64,000 nucleotides of DNA from Nitrospira sp. Its GTDB lineage: Bacteria; Nitrospirota; Nitrospiria; Nitrospirales; Nitrospiraceae. Positions 17,413 through 26,407 of this stretch are shown one piece after another. The stretch lies in the NCBI GenBank assembly GCA_020853775.1, contig JADYYH010000010.1, forward strand, positions 1 through 64,000, read 5' to 3'. The notes under the pieces were generated by a model, which was given only the letters and a program-made list of their open reading frames with translations, had not been told where the DNA came from and did not search any database. A program made the position numbers and the translations under genes. The first letter of the stretch is position 1. Each line of letters opens with the position of its first letter.

Positions 17413-18237
17413 ATGTATTCACGTATCAGTGCCGTCCTTTGTGCCGGACTGCTCCTTCTGTCAGGGCTGCCGACCTCAGCCGAAGTAGCTGGCTCCATGG
17501 TGATCGCCGGGCATGGACCCGAGCAGCACGTGATGGAATCCCTGGCGCACGCATTCGAAAAAGCGAACCCCCGCGCCTATATCGATGTCGTCTGGGATGA
17601 CAACTCCAAACCGCTCGACATGGTCAAAGCCAAGCAGGCGCATATCGCCGTCACGGGCGCCTCGGCAAACGGACTGCGCTCCGTCCAAATCGCGTGGGAC
17701 GGCATTGCCATCATGGTCCATCGGTCAAACTTCACCAAAGAAGCGACCAAACAGGAGATCGCCGACCTCTTTTCCGGAAAATATAAAATCTGGTCCGACC
17801 TGGGCGGACCGGACACCAAAGTGCTGCTCATCGACCGGCCGCGCAACGAAAATAACCGAGATGCCTTTGAGCAACTCCTGGGCATTACCGGCAAGATTCC
17901 CGACACCACCAAAGTGATCGCGAAGGACGAGAAGGCCATCAAAACCATCGCCGGAACTCTGCCGCCCAATTCGGCCGTCACCTATCTGTCTCTGGGCCAG
18001 GCCTTGGAAGCCGTCGCCTCCGGAGTGCCGGTGCGCCTGCTCCCCATCGATAAAGTGGAACCGGAAACACCGACGGTCAAGGACGGCCGGTACTCGTTGC
18101 GCCGACCGATCCTTCTCATTTCGAATACTGACACAGACCCGCTCGTGACCGTGTTTGAACAATTTGCCCTGTCGGACGAAGGCCAGAAAATCATCAGCGA
18201 ATCATATACGCCGCTCCCGAAGTCATCATCTCCCTAA
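17413..18237 (+). CDS. PstS-like periplasmic binding protein
   Basis: This 274-residue protein has a signal peptide (MYSRISAVLCAGLLLLSGLPTSAEV). A type II periplasmic-binding-protein fold like phosphate-binding PstS follows: MVIAGHGPEQHVMESLAHAF, VTGASANGLRSVQIAWDGI, DLFSGKYKIWSDLGG, and a C-terminal EQFALSDEGQKIISESY. No ABC permease or ATPase gene is nearby, so it may work alone in sensing or with a distant transporter. The start at 17413 is preferred because it begins the signal peptide. The next gene follows after 12 bp. Confidence 0.85.
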   Translation: MYSRISAVLCAGLLLLSGLPTSAEVAGSMVIAGHGPEQHVMESLAHAFEKANPRAYIDVVWDDNSKPLDMVKAKQAHIAVTGASANGLRSVQIAWDGIAIMVHRSNFTKEATKQEIADLFSGKYKIWSDLGGPDTKVLLIDRPRNENNRDAFEQLLGITGKIPDTTKVIAKDEKAIKTIAGTLPPNSAVTYLSLGQALEAVASGVPVRLLPIDKVEPETPTVKDGRYSLRRPILLISNTDTDPLVTVFEQFALSDEGQKIISESYTPLPKSSSP

Positions 18238-18249
18238 TAGGAGGCTTTC

Positions 18250-18705
18250 ATGCGCACACTTATGACCGTTGCCCTCGGCTCCGCGTTTGCTCTCGGCGCC
18301 GTCTGTCTTGCCGCCCCTTCAGCCCAGACTCAGGAAGGAGCCATGGTGGAAGGCGCCGGCTACACGATGTTCAACACCGAATCGATCAAGGGGTCGGACA
18401 CCAACAAGCTTGAGAAGGATCCGGTCTGCGATCGCTCGAAACGTCCTTCCATCGGCAAAGTGGAGCCAGATGAAGCGAAACCCGGCGATAAAATCGTGAT
18501 CAAAGGCGAAAACTTCGGCAGCAAGGAATGTTTTCACGGGGTGACGTTCAGTGCGGCACCTAAAGATAAGATTGAGTACCAGTTCGTGAATGAATCGACG
18601 ATTGAAGCCGTCGTGCCGGATGCGAAAGCCGGCATGTCATTCATCATCGTCGTGGCCGGCGGCGGCAGTGCGCAGTCGAAGCCGCTCCTCATTCAGGCCA
18701 AATAA
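18250..18705 (+). CDS. Secreted IPT/TIG-domain protein
   Basis: This 151-residue protein has a signal peptide (about residues 1-26, MRTLMTVALGSAFALGAVCL) and a mature part with an IPT/TIG immunoglobulin-like fold: PSIGKVEPDEAKPGDKIVIK, GENFGSKECFHGVTF and VPDAKAGMSFIIVVAGGGS. Two cysteines (in PVCDRS and KECFHG) could form a disulfide. It follows the PstS-like gene by 12 bp with an AGGAGG binding site, and a strong terminator hairpin ends the pair. It is probably a periplasmic partner of the binding protein, which is an inference from position. Confidence 0.85.
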   Translation: MRTLMTVALGSAFALGAVCLAAPSAQTQEGAMVEGAGYTMFNTESIKGSDTNKLEKDPVCDRSKRPSIGKVEPDEAKPGDKIVIKGENFGSKECFHGVTFSAAPKDKIEYQFVNESTIEAVVPDAKAGMSFIIVVAGGGSAQSKPLLIQAK

Positions 18706-18715
18706 TCGCTCCCAT

Positions 18716-18740
18716 GGCAGGAGGCACTGTGCCTCCTGCC
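18716..18740 (+). terminator. Strong terminator hairpin
   Basis: A perfect 11-bp stem GGCAGGAGGCA/TGCCTCCTGCC with a CTG loop lies 10 bp after the IPT/TIG gene stop. The tail is not U-rich. Confidence 0.7.
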
Positions 18741-18877
18741 CGATTCGTGCCCTCCCGGATCTACCATTTCGCCCGCCGTCGTCTCGACAACTCTCTTGAC
18801 CCTATGCTAGGTTACGCGATCTTTTTGGGGGGCGACCCAGAGGTGAGCTCCGGCTCCGAACCTCGCGCAGGCTCAGC

Positions 18878-20296
18878 ATGTTCCGCAAGATCCTTATTGC
18901 CAACCGTGGCGAAATCGCCATGCGCATTATCCGCGGCTGCCGCGAGCTCAACATCGCGACAGCGGCGATCTATTCCGAGGCCGACTCCTCCGGCATCTAC
19001 GTCAAGAAGGCCGACGAGTCGTATCTTGTAGGTCCTGGCCCCGTTAAAGGGTTTCTGGACGGAAAACAGATCGTGGAGATCGCAAAGCGCATCGGCGCCG
19101 ATGCGATCCATCCCGGCTATGGATTCCTGTCGGAAAACGCCAAATTCGCCCGGCTCTGCCATGCCTCCGGGATCACTTTTATCGGGCCCTCCCCGGAAAC
19201 GATCGATCTCATGGGCAGCAAGGTCAAGGCCAGGCAGATTGCCCAGCAAGCCGGACTCCCGATTGTCCCCGGCACCGAAGGCGGGGTCACCAGCATCGAC
19301 GAGGCTCTGGAGTTCGCTCACCGGATCAATTACCCGGTCATGATCAAGGCCAGCGCCGGTGGCGGCGGACGTGGACTGCGCGTGGTCCGCTCCGACCAGG
19401 AGCTGCGCGAAAATATGGAAGTCGCGGCACGGGAAGCGCTGGCGGCGTTCGGCGACGGCAGCATTTTCATCGAAAAGTACATCGAGCGTCCACACCATAT
19501 CGAATTTCAAATCCTGGGCGACAAACACGGCAACATCATTCACCTCGGCGAGCGGGATTGTTCGATTCAACGCCGGCACCAGAAACTCATCGAAATTGCC
19601 CCGTCTCTGGTGCTGACGGCCAAATTGCGCGCACAGATGGGTGAAGCCGCCATTGCCATCGCAAAAGCTGTGAAGTACGACAATGCCGGCACGGTAGAGT
19701 TCCTCCTCGACCATGAGGGGCATTTCTATTTCATGGAGATGAACCCGCGTCTGCAGGTCGAACATACCGTCACCGAACAGATCACGGCCATCGACATCGT
19801 TCGGAATCAAATTTCCATCGCGGCGGGTAAACCGTTAGAGATCCGGCAAAAGGATGTCACGCTGCAAGGCCACGCGATTCAATGCCGCATCAATGCTGAA
19901 GACCCGCGGAATAACTTTATGCCGTGCACCGGCACCGTCACCGCCTATCTTTCTCCCGGCGGCATCGGAGTGCGTATCGATGGCGCGGTGTACCGTGACT
20001 ATACGATTCCCCCCTACTACGACGCGTTGCTGGCGAAACTCACTGTGCGTGGACGCACCTGGGAGGAAACCGTGAGCCGCATGCGGCGTTCGCTCGAAGA
20101 ATACGTCCTGCGTGGCGTGAAAACGACCATTCCGTTCATGAAGAACGTGATGATGGAACAGGATTTCCAGGCAGGACGCTTCGATACCTCCTATCTGGAA
20201 ACCCATCCGGACCTGTATCAGTACGAAGAATCCGAGGAGCCTGAGGACCTGGTGCTGGCGATCTCCGCAGCGATCGCCGCCTACGAAGGACTCTGA
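18878..20296 (+). CDS. pycA: Biotin carboxylase subunit of pyruvate carboxylase
   Basis: This 472-residue ATP-grasp protein carboxylates biotin with ATP and bicarbonate. It begins MFRKILIANRGEIAMRIIRG, has the ATP-binding glycine loop KASAGGGGRGLRVV, the FIEKYIERPHHIEFQ segment and the catalytic EMNPRLQVEHTVTE motif. AccC of acetyl-CoA carboxylase looks similar, but the neighbour is a carboxyltransferase-BCCP protein of pyruvate-carboxylase type. The pair therefore most likely forms an alpha4-beta4 pyruvate carboxylase making oxaloacetate. Such enzymes feed the reductive TCA cycle in autotrophic Nitrospirota and Aquificota. Confidence 0.92.
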   Translation: MFRKILIANRGEIAMRIIRGCRELNIATAAIYSEADSSGIYVKKADESYLVGPGPVKGFLDGKQIVEIAKRIGADAIHPGYGFLSENAKFARLCHASGITFIGPSPETIDLMGSKVKARQIAQQAGLPIVPGTEGGVTSIDEALEFAHRINYPVMIKASAGGGGRGLRVVRSDQELRENMEVAAREALAAFGDGSIFIEKYIERPHHIEFQILGDKHGNIIHLGERDCSIQRRHQKLIEIAPSLVLTAKLRAQMGEAAIAIAKAVKYDNAGTVEFLLDHEGHFYFMEMNPRLQVEHTVTEQITAIDIVRNQISIAAGKPLEIRQKDVTLQGHAIQCRINAEDPRNNFMPCTGTVTAYLSPGGIGVRIDGAVYRDYTIPPYYDALLAKLTVRGRTWEETVSRMRRSLEEYVLRGVKTTIPFMKNVMMEQDFQAGRFDTSYLETHPDLYQYEESEEPEDLVLAISAAIAAYEGL

Positions 20297-20368
20297 CCTC
20301 TCAGCCACCAGGCACACAGCACCTCAACCCTGTTACGCGAGCGATTCCGCCGCCCCGAGGCCGTCAGT

Positions 20369-22366
20369 ATGGCAACGAAAAAGACCAAGAAAACCCTGTC
20401 GAAACAACCGCTTTCCAAGAAACCCGCGCCGGCCAAGTCGCCCAAAGCCGCTCGACCGGTTACCACACGCGCCGTCTCTGCCGCCCCCTCGGAAAAATCC
20501 ACGTTCAGCCTCGTTCCCGCACCGGCAAAGAAACTCTTGCTGACGGAAGTCGCTTTGCGGGACGGTCATCAATGTCTGCTCGCCACCAGAATGCGCACCG
20601 AAGACATGTTGCCCATCGCCCAGAAACTGGACTCCGTTGGATTCTGGTCCCTGGAAGTCTGGGGCGGCGCAACCTTCGACACCTGCCTGCGGTTCCTCAA
20701 AGAGGATCCCTGGGAACGGCTACGCGCACTCCGTGCCGCGATGCCGAAAACAAAGCTGCAGATGCTGCTGCGGGGACAGAACCTCGTGGGCTACCGGCAT
20801 TACGCCGACGACGTGCTCGACAAATTCATCGAACGCTCGGCCGCCAATGGCATCGACGTCTTCCGCATTTTCGATGCGCTCAACGATGTTCGCAATCTGG
20901 AGCGCGCCATCCGCGAGGTCAAAGCCTGCGAGAAACACGTGGAGGCGGCGATTTCCTATACGACAAGTCCCGTCCATCGATTGGATGGATTCGTCACGAT
21001 GGGCAAACGCCTGGAAGATCTTGGCGCCGACACGATCTGCATCAAGGATATGGCCGGACTACTGGCGCCGGTAGATGCCTACCGGTTGGTCAAGAGCTTG
21101 AAAGCATCGGTTCGCGTTCCCATCCACCTCCATTCCCATTACACGTCTGGCATGGGCACTATGACTGCGCTGATGGCTGTCATGGCAGGGGTGGATCTCC
21201 TGGACACGTCCATTTCTCCGCTGGCCGGCGGAGCGTCCCATCCCCCGACCGAATCGATGGTCGCCGCCTTACGCGGGACCCCGTACGATAGCCAATTGGA
21301 TCTGGAAGACCTCCAGCCCATCGCGGAACACTTCCGCACGGTGCGCCGAAAGTACCGGCAGTTTGAAAGCGACTTCACCGGTGTCGATGCGGAAATTCTG
21401 ACGTCTCAAATACCCGGCGGCATGCTGTCCAATCTCGCGGCACAATTGGCGGAGCAAAACGCGCTCGACCGGATGAAGGAAGTCATGGACGAAATTCCCC
21501 GCGTCCGGAAAGACATGGGCTATCCGCCGCTCGTGACGCCGACCAGCCAAATCGTCGGCACGCAGGCTACGCTGAACGTACTCACCGGCGAACAAGGCGA
21601 GCGCTACAAGGTCATCACGACGGAAACCAAGAACTACTTCCTCGGCCTCTACGGCCGTGCGCCAGGCCCTCTCGATAAAGAGATCATGGCACGGGCCATC
21701 GGCGACGAAGAACCGGTGAAAGGCCGGCCGGCGGACCGTCTGGAATCAGAGTTTGAAAAACTCAAAAAGGACATGCCCGAGTCCGCGACGACCCTGGAAG
21801 ACCAGCTGTCCTTCGCTCTGTTTCCGGCGATCGCGCGGGATTTCTTCGAGGCACGCGAACAAGGCAATCTGCAACCCGAGCCGCTGGAACCGACCGACAC
21901 CAAGGGACCAGCCGTTGCGCACGATCTCCATCTCGCGCCGGCCGAATTCAACATTACGGTCCACGGCGAGAATTACCATGTCGTCGTCTCAGGCTCAGGC
22001 CGCACCACCGACGGCCGCAAGCCCTATTACATCCGCGTCAACGACCGATTGCAGGAAGTCTCCCTCGAACCGTTGCAGGAAGTGTTGGCCGGCGTGCCGG
22101 AATCGCCCGAGGCCGGCAGCACGTCGAAACCGAAACGTCCCCGGCCGACGAAACCCGGCGATGTCGCCCCTCCCATGCCGGGCCGTGTGGTAAAGGTGCT
22201 GGTCACGGACGGCGCCCAGGTCAAAACGGGCGACCCGCTCTTGATCATCGAGGCCATGAAAATGGAGAGCCAGGTTCCGGCTCCCATGGACGGACGGGTC
22301 ACCGCTATCCTTGTCGCCGAGGGCGACAACGTCAAAATCGACGAAACCGTCATTCAATTGGAGTAG
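20369..22366 (+). CDS. pycB: Carboxyltransferase-biotin carrier subunit of pyruvate carboxylase
   Basis: This 665-residue protein transfers CO2 from biotin to pyruvate. A Lys/Pro/Ala-rich, disordered, basic extension (1-40) precedes the carboxyltransferase barrel, which begins LTEVALRDGHQCLLATRM and carries metal-ligand HLHSHYTSGMG. A conserved helical domain (PGGMLSNLAAQLAEQNALD) follows, then a Pro-rich linker and a C-terminal biotinyl domain with EAMKMES, K631 being the biotin acceptor. Oxaloacetate decarboxylase alpha has the same architecture, but the adjacent biotin carboxylase and the absence of sodium-pump subunits favour pyruvate carboxylase. The N-terminal extension is unusual. Confidence 0.9.
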   Translation: MATKKTKKTLSKQPLSKKPAPAKSPKAARPVTTRAVSAAPSEKSTFSLVPAPAKKLLLTEVALRDGHQCLLATRMRTEDMLPIAQKLDSVGFWSLEVWGGATFDTCLRFLKEDPWERLRALRAAMPKTKLQMLLRGQNLVGYRHYADDVLDKFIERSAANGIDVFRIFDALNDVRNLERAIREVKACEKHVEAAISYTTSPVHRLDGFVTMGKRLEDLGADTICIKDMAGLLAPVDAYRLVKSLKASVRVPIHLHSHYTSGMGTMTALMAVMAGVDLLDTSISPLAGGASHPPTESMVAALRGTPYDSQLDLEDLQPIAEHFRTVRRKYRQFESDFTGVDAEILTSQIPGGMLSNLAAQLAEQNALDRMKEVMDEIPRVRKDMGYPPLVTPTSQIVGTQATLNVLTGEQGERYKVITTETKNYFLGLYGRAPGPLDKEIMARAIGDEEPVKGRPADRLESEFEKLKKDMPESATTLEDQLSFALFPAIARDFFEAREQGNLQPEPLEPTDTKGPAVAHDLHLAPAEFNITVHGENYHVVVSGSGRTTDGRKPYYIRVNDRLQEVSLEPLQEVLAGVPESPEAGSTSKPKRPRPTKPGDVAPPMPGRVVKVLVTDGAQVKTGDPLLIIEAMKMESQVPAPMDGRVTAILVAEGDNVKIDETVIQLE

Positions 22367-22369
22367 CCG

Positions 22370-23329
22370 GTGCCGCACCCGGCCGGTCTCGTCCGGTTTG
22401 CTGCTGCAATGCCCCGTCACCTGGCAACCTGGTTTCTTGCGAGCCTCCTCATGAGCGGTTGCGCGGCACCGGATATCCCCCCCTGGTTCGACGCGATCCA
22501 GCGATTGCCCGTCCAGAGCACCTCCGTCAACGGCATCCGGATCGCCTATCTTGATGAAGGACAGGGCCCACCGCTGATCCTACTCCACGGCTATGGCGGA
22601 TCCATGTGGCAGTGGGAGTATCAGCAGCCTCTGACCGCACACTTCCGCGTCATCACCCCGGATCTCATCGGCTCAGGACTTTCCGATAAACCTGCCATCG
22701 ACTACCATCCCTCAGAACTGATCGACTCCGTACGCGGGCTTATGGATGCGCTGGGTCTGCAGACGGCTACCTTGATCGGCAATTCCATGGGCGGAGGCGT
22801 GGCCATGGGCATGGCCCTGACGTATCCCGAACGAGTCCATCGCCTGGTGTTGATCGATACCTTGCCCGACCATGTACGGGAACGACTCGTCAGCCCGCTC
22901 ATGCAGCGGGCGATCAACACACATGTTCCTGCCTGGTTGGCCCGCTTCGGCGCATCGCTGTTCGGGAGCCGGACAATGGAGGCCGTGCTGAAGGAAGTGG
23001 TCTACGATCACAGCCTCATCACACCCCTCGTGCTGGAACGCTCCAATCGGAACCGACAGCGGGAAGACATGATCGGCCCGTTGCTCTCGTTACGCGACAG
23101 CCTGCCCCTCTGGGAACAGCACTATGCCCCGAGGCTCACAGAGATCCGTCAGTCCACGTTGATCTTGTGGGGCGAGCACGATCGCCTGTTCCCTCCGCAG
23201 GTCGGCAAAGACCTCCAGAGCATGATTCCGCAAGCCCGGCTGATCGTCATTCCCGAGGCCGGCCACATTCCCCAATGGGAGCAACCGCAACTGGTCAACC
23301 GGCACATCCGGGAGTTCCTTCAACCTTGA
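22370..23329 (+). CDS. Alpha/beta-hydrolase lipoprotein
   Basis: This 319-residue enzyme starts at a GTG only 4 bp after pycB, where GGAG gives a binding site. An ATG 13 codons later (22409) has none but also begins a credible signal. The signal ends LASLLMSGC, a lipobox, so the protein is membrane-anchored. The fold shows LLHGYGG, the nucleophile elbow GNSMGGG, and the acid and base near GEHDRLFP and AGHIPQWEQP. The substrate is unknown; hydrolases of this shape act on esters, epoxides or haloalkanes. It is probably cotranscribed with pycAB. The next gene has its own promoter overlapping the stop codon. Confidence 0.88.
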   Translation: MPHPAGLVRFAAAMPRHLATWFLASLLMSGCAAPDIPPWFDAIQRLPVQSTSVNGIRIAYLDEGQGPPLILLHGYGGSMWQWEYQQPLTAHFRVITPDLIGSGLSDKPAIDYHPSELIDSVRGLMDALGLQTATLIGNSMGGGVAMGMALTYPERVHRLVLIDTLPDHVRERLVSPLMQRAINTHVPAWLARFGASLFGSRTMEAVLKEVVYDHSLITPLVLERSNRNRQREDMIGPLLSLRDSLPLWEQHYAPRLTEIRQSTLILWGEHDRLFPPQVGKDLQSMIPQARLIVIPEAGHIPQWEQPQLVNRHIREFLQP

Positions 23330-23365
23330 CAGTGTTCCCACCGGGCCATACAGTGACACTGTATG
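23326..23365 (+). promoter_or_regulatory. tpx promoter with palindromic operator
   Basis: A perfect -35 TTGACA (23326-23331) is followed by 17 bp and a -10 TACAGT (23349-23354). A 19-bp perfect palindrome, CATACAGTG-A-CACTGTATG (23347-23365), covers the -10 and the predicted start site, the classic position for a repressor operator. The -35 overlaps the stop codon of the hydrolase gene. Confidence 0.8.
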
Positions 23366-23396
23366 GTATAGACCCCTTTCTTGATGGAGATTTCCT

Positions 23397-24083
23397 ATGA
23401 GGTCGATCAATACCCCTGTCCTGCGCGGCTCCCTGATTCCCCACCTTGTCCTCGGCCTCTTATGTCTCGGAGTCGGCGGCTGTGGCACCTGGTCGAGCGC
23501 CGGCAAGGCTGACTTCTCTTACAAAGATATGCCCGTGGCCGACGGGAGCGCGGTGGCCGGAGAAGGCAACAACATCCTGTTTCAAGGCAAGCCCTTGATG
23601 CTCACCGGTATGGGGATCAAGGTCGGCGACAAATTGCGCGATGTCAAACTGGCCCAAACCGACCTCTCGATGGTCGCCATCAACGAGACCAAAGGGAAAG
23701 GCAAGGTCCGCATCATCAGCATCGTGCCGTCGCTCGACACGAAAGTCTGCGAACAACAGACGCATTATCTCAGTGAGAAGAACTTGGGGCTTGACCGCAT
23801 GGTGGAACTCATCACGATCAGCGTCGACACGCCCTTTGCCCAGAAACGATTTGCGGAAGAAGCCAAGATCAACAATGTCACCTTCCTCTCCGATTTTCGC
23901 GCCGCCGATTTCGGCAAGGCCCATGGGCTCCTGCTCAAAGACCTGCATCTCCTGAGTCGTGCCCTGCTGGTCGTCGACAAGGACAACAAGGTCCGCTACC
24001 TTCAGATCACGCCCGAATTGGCCCAACTGCCGGACCTGGAGGAAGCCTTCCGGTTCGCCCGGAAGCTGGTGACGGCGAGCTGA
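23397..24083 (+). CDS. Thiol-peroxidase-like lipoprotein lacking the resolving cysteine
   Basis: This 228-residue protein has a lipoprotein signal (lipobox VGGC, Cys29), a 40-residue linker and a Tpx-type peroxiredoxin domain. The peroxidatic cysteine is C118 in PSLDTKVCEQQT. The position of the resolving cysteine in E. coli Tpx (C95 in RFC) is alanine here (A153 in AQKRFAEEA), and the mature protein has no other cysteine except the lipidated one. It should therefore act as a one-cysteine peroxidase needing an external thiol. Tpx enzymes are normally soluble two-Cys proteins. The start follows GGAGAT. Its own promoter has a palindromic operator. Confidence 0.88.
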   Translation: MRSINTPVLRGSLIPHLVLGLLCLGVGGCGTWSSAGKADFSYKDMPVADGSAVAGEGNNILFQGKPLMLTGMGIKVGDKLRDVKLAQTDLSMVAINETKGKGKVRIISIVPSLDTKVCEQQTHYLSEKNLGLDRMVELITISVDTPFAQKRFAEEAKINNVTFLSDFRAADFGKAHGLLLKDLHLLSRALLVVDKDNKVRYLQITPELAQLPDLEEAFRFARKLVTAS

Positions 24084-24114
24084 CCCCCCATCTCACGGCC
24101 GTTGAGGACGCCCC

Positions 24115-25518
24115 ATGGCCCATTATGATCTGCTGGTGATCGGAACCGGCCCGGCAGGGCAAAAAGCCGCCATTCAAGCGGCGAAGCTCGGCAAAAAGGC
24201 CGGCATCGTTGAACGCAAGCGGGTCGTCGGCGGGGTCTGCACCAACACCGGCACCATTCCCAGCAAATCCCTCCGGGAAGCCGCGCTTTATCTCTCCGGC
24301 TTCCACCAGCGCAGCCTGTATGGCGCCAGTTATCGCGTCAAACAGGACATTACGATGGCGGACCTCACCTTTCGCTCCAACCACGTGATCAGCCGCGAGA
24401 TTGAAATCATTCAGAATCAGATGACGCGCAATAATATCGACCTCTGGTATGGTACAGCGTCCTTCGTGGACCCGCATCGCCTGCGCGTCGAACGGGCTGA
24501 CGATCAGGTGGAGCATACGGCCGACGTTATCGTCATTGCCTGCGGAACCGTTCCGGCCCGGCCCGGTCACATCCCCTTCGACGACACAACCATCATCGAT
24601 ACCGACGGCCTCCTCGCGCTGAAGGATCTCCCGAAGTCCATCACGATCATCGGTGGCGGAGTCATCGGCGCGGAATACGCCTCTATCCTGGCCACGATGG
24701 GCATTCACGTCACGCTCATCGAGCGACGCCCCCGACTGCTGGAATTTGTCGACCAGGAAACCATCGAGGCCCTGCAGTATCATATGCGCAGTATCGGCGT
24801 TGTCCTCCGCTTTAACGAGGACGTCGTGTCCGTTGAGCCGGTCGCCGAACAACAGGTGGTCGTTCGCTTAAAGAGCGGGAAGGAAATCGCGGCGTCCACT
24901 GTGCTCTATTCAGTGGGCCGCACCGGCGCGAGCGCAACCCTGAATCTAGGAGCCGTCGGGCTCGCCGCCGACGACCGCGGGCGACTCACCGTCAACGAGC
25001 ACTATCAAACGTCGATCCCCCATATCTATGCGGCCGGCGACATCATCGGATTTCCCGCGCTGGCGTCCACCTCGATGCAGCAAGGCCGCCACGCCGCCTG
25101 CCATGCGTTCGGTGTGCCCTACCAGACGCAGTCGGACCTGATGCCCTATGGCATCTATTCCATTCCCGAGATTTCCATGGTCGGCCGCAACGAGGACGAT
25201 CTGACCAAACACGGAGTGCCGTACGCCGTCGGCATTGCCCGCTACCGGGAAATCGCGCGCGGCCAGATTATCGGGGATGAGATCGGCATGCTGAAGCTGC
25301 TCTTTCACAACAAAACCCGGCAATTGCTCGGGGTGCACGCGATCGGCGACGGAGCAACCGAGCTGATTCACATCGGCCAGACGGTGATGGCCTTCCAGGG
25401 ACAGATCGACTACTTCATCGATGCCGTGTTCAATTACCCCACCCTCGCGGAATGTTATCGTGTGGCGGCGCTGGACGGCATCAATCAACTCCCGAGACCC
25501 TGGACGCCCAGAGCCTGA
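24115..25518 (+). CDS. sthA: Soluble pyridine nucleotide transhydrogenase SthA
   Basis: This 467-residue FAD enzyme of the dihydrolipoamide-dehydrogenase superfamily exchanges hydride between NADPH and NAD+. The N-terminal FAD motif is LLVIGTGPAGQKAA. The redox motif reads CTNTGT (C42, T47) rather than CxxxxC, so the active disulfide is missing, as in soluble transhydrogenases. The NAD(H) motif ITIIGGGVIGAEYAS and the dimer-interface ending YPTLAECYRVAALDGIN are intact. It follows the Tpx lipoprotein by 31 bp and may be in the same operon, a sensible partner for redox balance. Confidence 0.9.
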   Translation: MAHYDLLVIGTGPAGQKAAIQAAKLGKKAGIVERKRVVGGVCTNTGTIPSKSLREAALYLSGFHQRSLYGASYRVKQDITMADLTFRSNHVISREIEIIQNQMTRNNIDLWYGTASFVDPHRLRVERADDQVEHTADVIVIACGTVPARPGHIPFDDTTIIDTDGLLALKDLPKSITIIGGGVIGAEYASILATMGIHVTLIERRPRLLEFVDQETIEALQYHMRSIGVVLRFNEDVVSVEPVAEQQVVVRLKSGKEIAASTVLYSVGRTGASATLNLGAVGLAADDRGRLTVNEHYQTSIPHIYAAGDIIGFPALASTSMQQGRHAACHAFGVPYQTQSDLMPYGIYSIPEISMVGRNEDDLTKHGVPYAVGIARYREIARGQIIGDEIGMLKLLFHNKTRQLLGVHAIGDGATELIHIGQTVMAFQGQIDYFIDAVFNYPTLAECYRVAALDGINQLPRPWTPRA

Positions 25519-25620
25519 AGCGTCTCGCGAAGGTTGCGACCCCAAGGCGCAGGGTTCTGTACTCGCGTGAGCAGTGCACACGAAACGTGACTATCCCCGG
25601 CACGACCAAGGAGGCTCCGG

Positions 25621-26289
25621 ATGTCGTTTTCAACTCATCTTCGCAAGCTGGCCCAGCCCGTGTGGGATGCACAACTGACGCACCCCTTCGTGGTGGCACT
25701 GGGCAAAGGCACGTTGTCGGAAAGAAAATTTCGCTACTACATCCTGCAGGATGCCCGTTTCTTGGCGGACCTGGCTCGGGTGTTTGCTGCCGGCTCCTTA
25801 CGGGCGCCGGACTCCGAATCGGCTCTGCGTTTCGCAAAACTGGCAGAAGACACCATCACCGTCGAACGCAGTCTCCATGAGAACTACGGCAAACGCTGGA
25901 AGCTTACGCCGCAGGAGATGCTGAACGAGCCGATGGCGCCGACCAACTACGCCTACACCCGTCACATGCTGGCCGTGGCCCAAGCCGGCACCGCGACGGA
26001 GATCGCCGTCGTTGCGCTCCCCTGCGCCTGGATCTACTGTGTCGTCGGGAAACACTTTCTCAAAAACGGGGCGCCGCCCGCCAAACATCCGTACCGGGAT
26101 TGGCTCATGCTGTATGCGTCACCGGAATTCGAAGCGGTCCAGGAATGGATGAGAGCCAGGGTCGATACCTGGGCGAGGACGGCCGGCCATGAAGAAAAGA
26201 AACGGATGGAGCAGGCGTTTTTGATCAGTTCGAAATATGAGTGGATGTTTTGGGAAATGGCCTGGAACGAGGAGAAGTGGCCGGTGTGA
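25621..26289 (+). CDS. tenA: TenA-family thiaminase II
   Basis: TenA salvages thiamine breakdown products by hydrolysing aminopyrimidines to HMP. The 222-residue all-helical protein has the catalytic cysteine C135 in LPCAWIY, conserved D45 in LQDARFL, tyrosines in NYAYTRHM and the acidic C-terminal motif YEWMFWEMAW. PqqC and CADD proteins share the fold, but the TenA residues are intact here. The binding site is AAGGAGG. A kinase for HMP (thiD) lies 5 kb downstream. I found no thiamine riboswitch upstream of either gene. Confidence 0.88.
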   Translation: MSFSTHLRKLAQPVWDAQLTHPFVVALGKGTLSERKFRYYILQDARFLADLARVFAAGSLRAPDSESALRFAKLAEDTITVERSLHENYGKRWKLTPQEMLNEPMAPTNYAYTRHMLAVAQAGTATEIAVVALPCAWIYCVVGKHFLKNGAPPAKHPYRDWLMLYASPEFEAVQEWMRARVDTWARTAGHEEKKRMEQAFLISSKYEWMFWEMAWNEEKWPV

Positions 26290-26360
26290 GGGGCGAGAGA
26301 GCTGGGTAGGCTCTTTCGCGTAGAGCCACTGCACCGGCGCACGCTGCCGGGAGCCGACCT

Positions 26361-26407
26361 TGGCGTCTGAACTTGCTGCGTCCCGCAGCTTCGAACAGCA
26401 GACGCCA
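26361..26407. repeat. Nested hairpin in intergenic DNA
   Basis: An outer 9-bp perfect stem TGGCGTCTG/CAGACGCCA encloses an inner 6-bp stem GCTGCG/CGCAGC with a 3-nt loop. It lies about 70 bp after tenA in a 270-bp gap without genes. A further small stem GGCTCT/AGAGCC occurs near 26309-26327. Likely a terminator complex or structured repeat. Confidence 0.55.

Noticed and set aside
25519..25620. A possible TPP riboswitch upstream of tenA, also looked for upstream of thiD
   Set aside because: The conserved CUGAGA and ACCUGA elements are not found in either gap.
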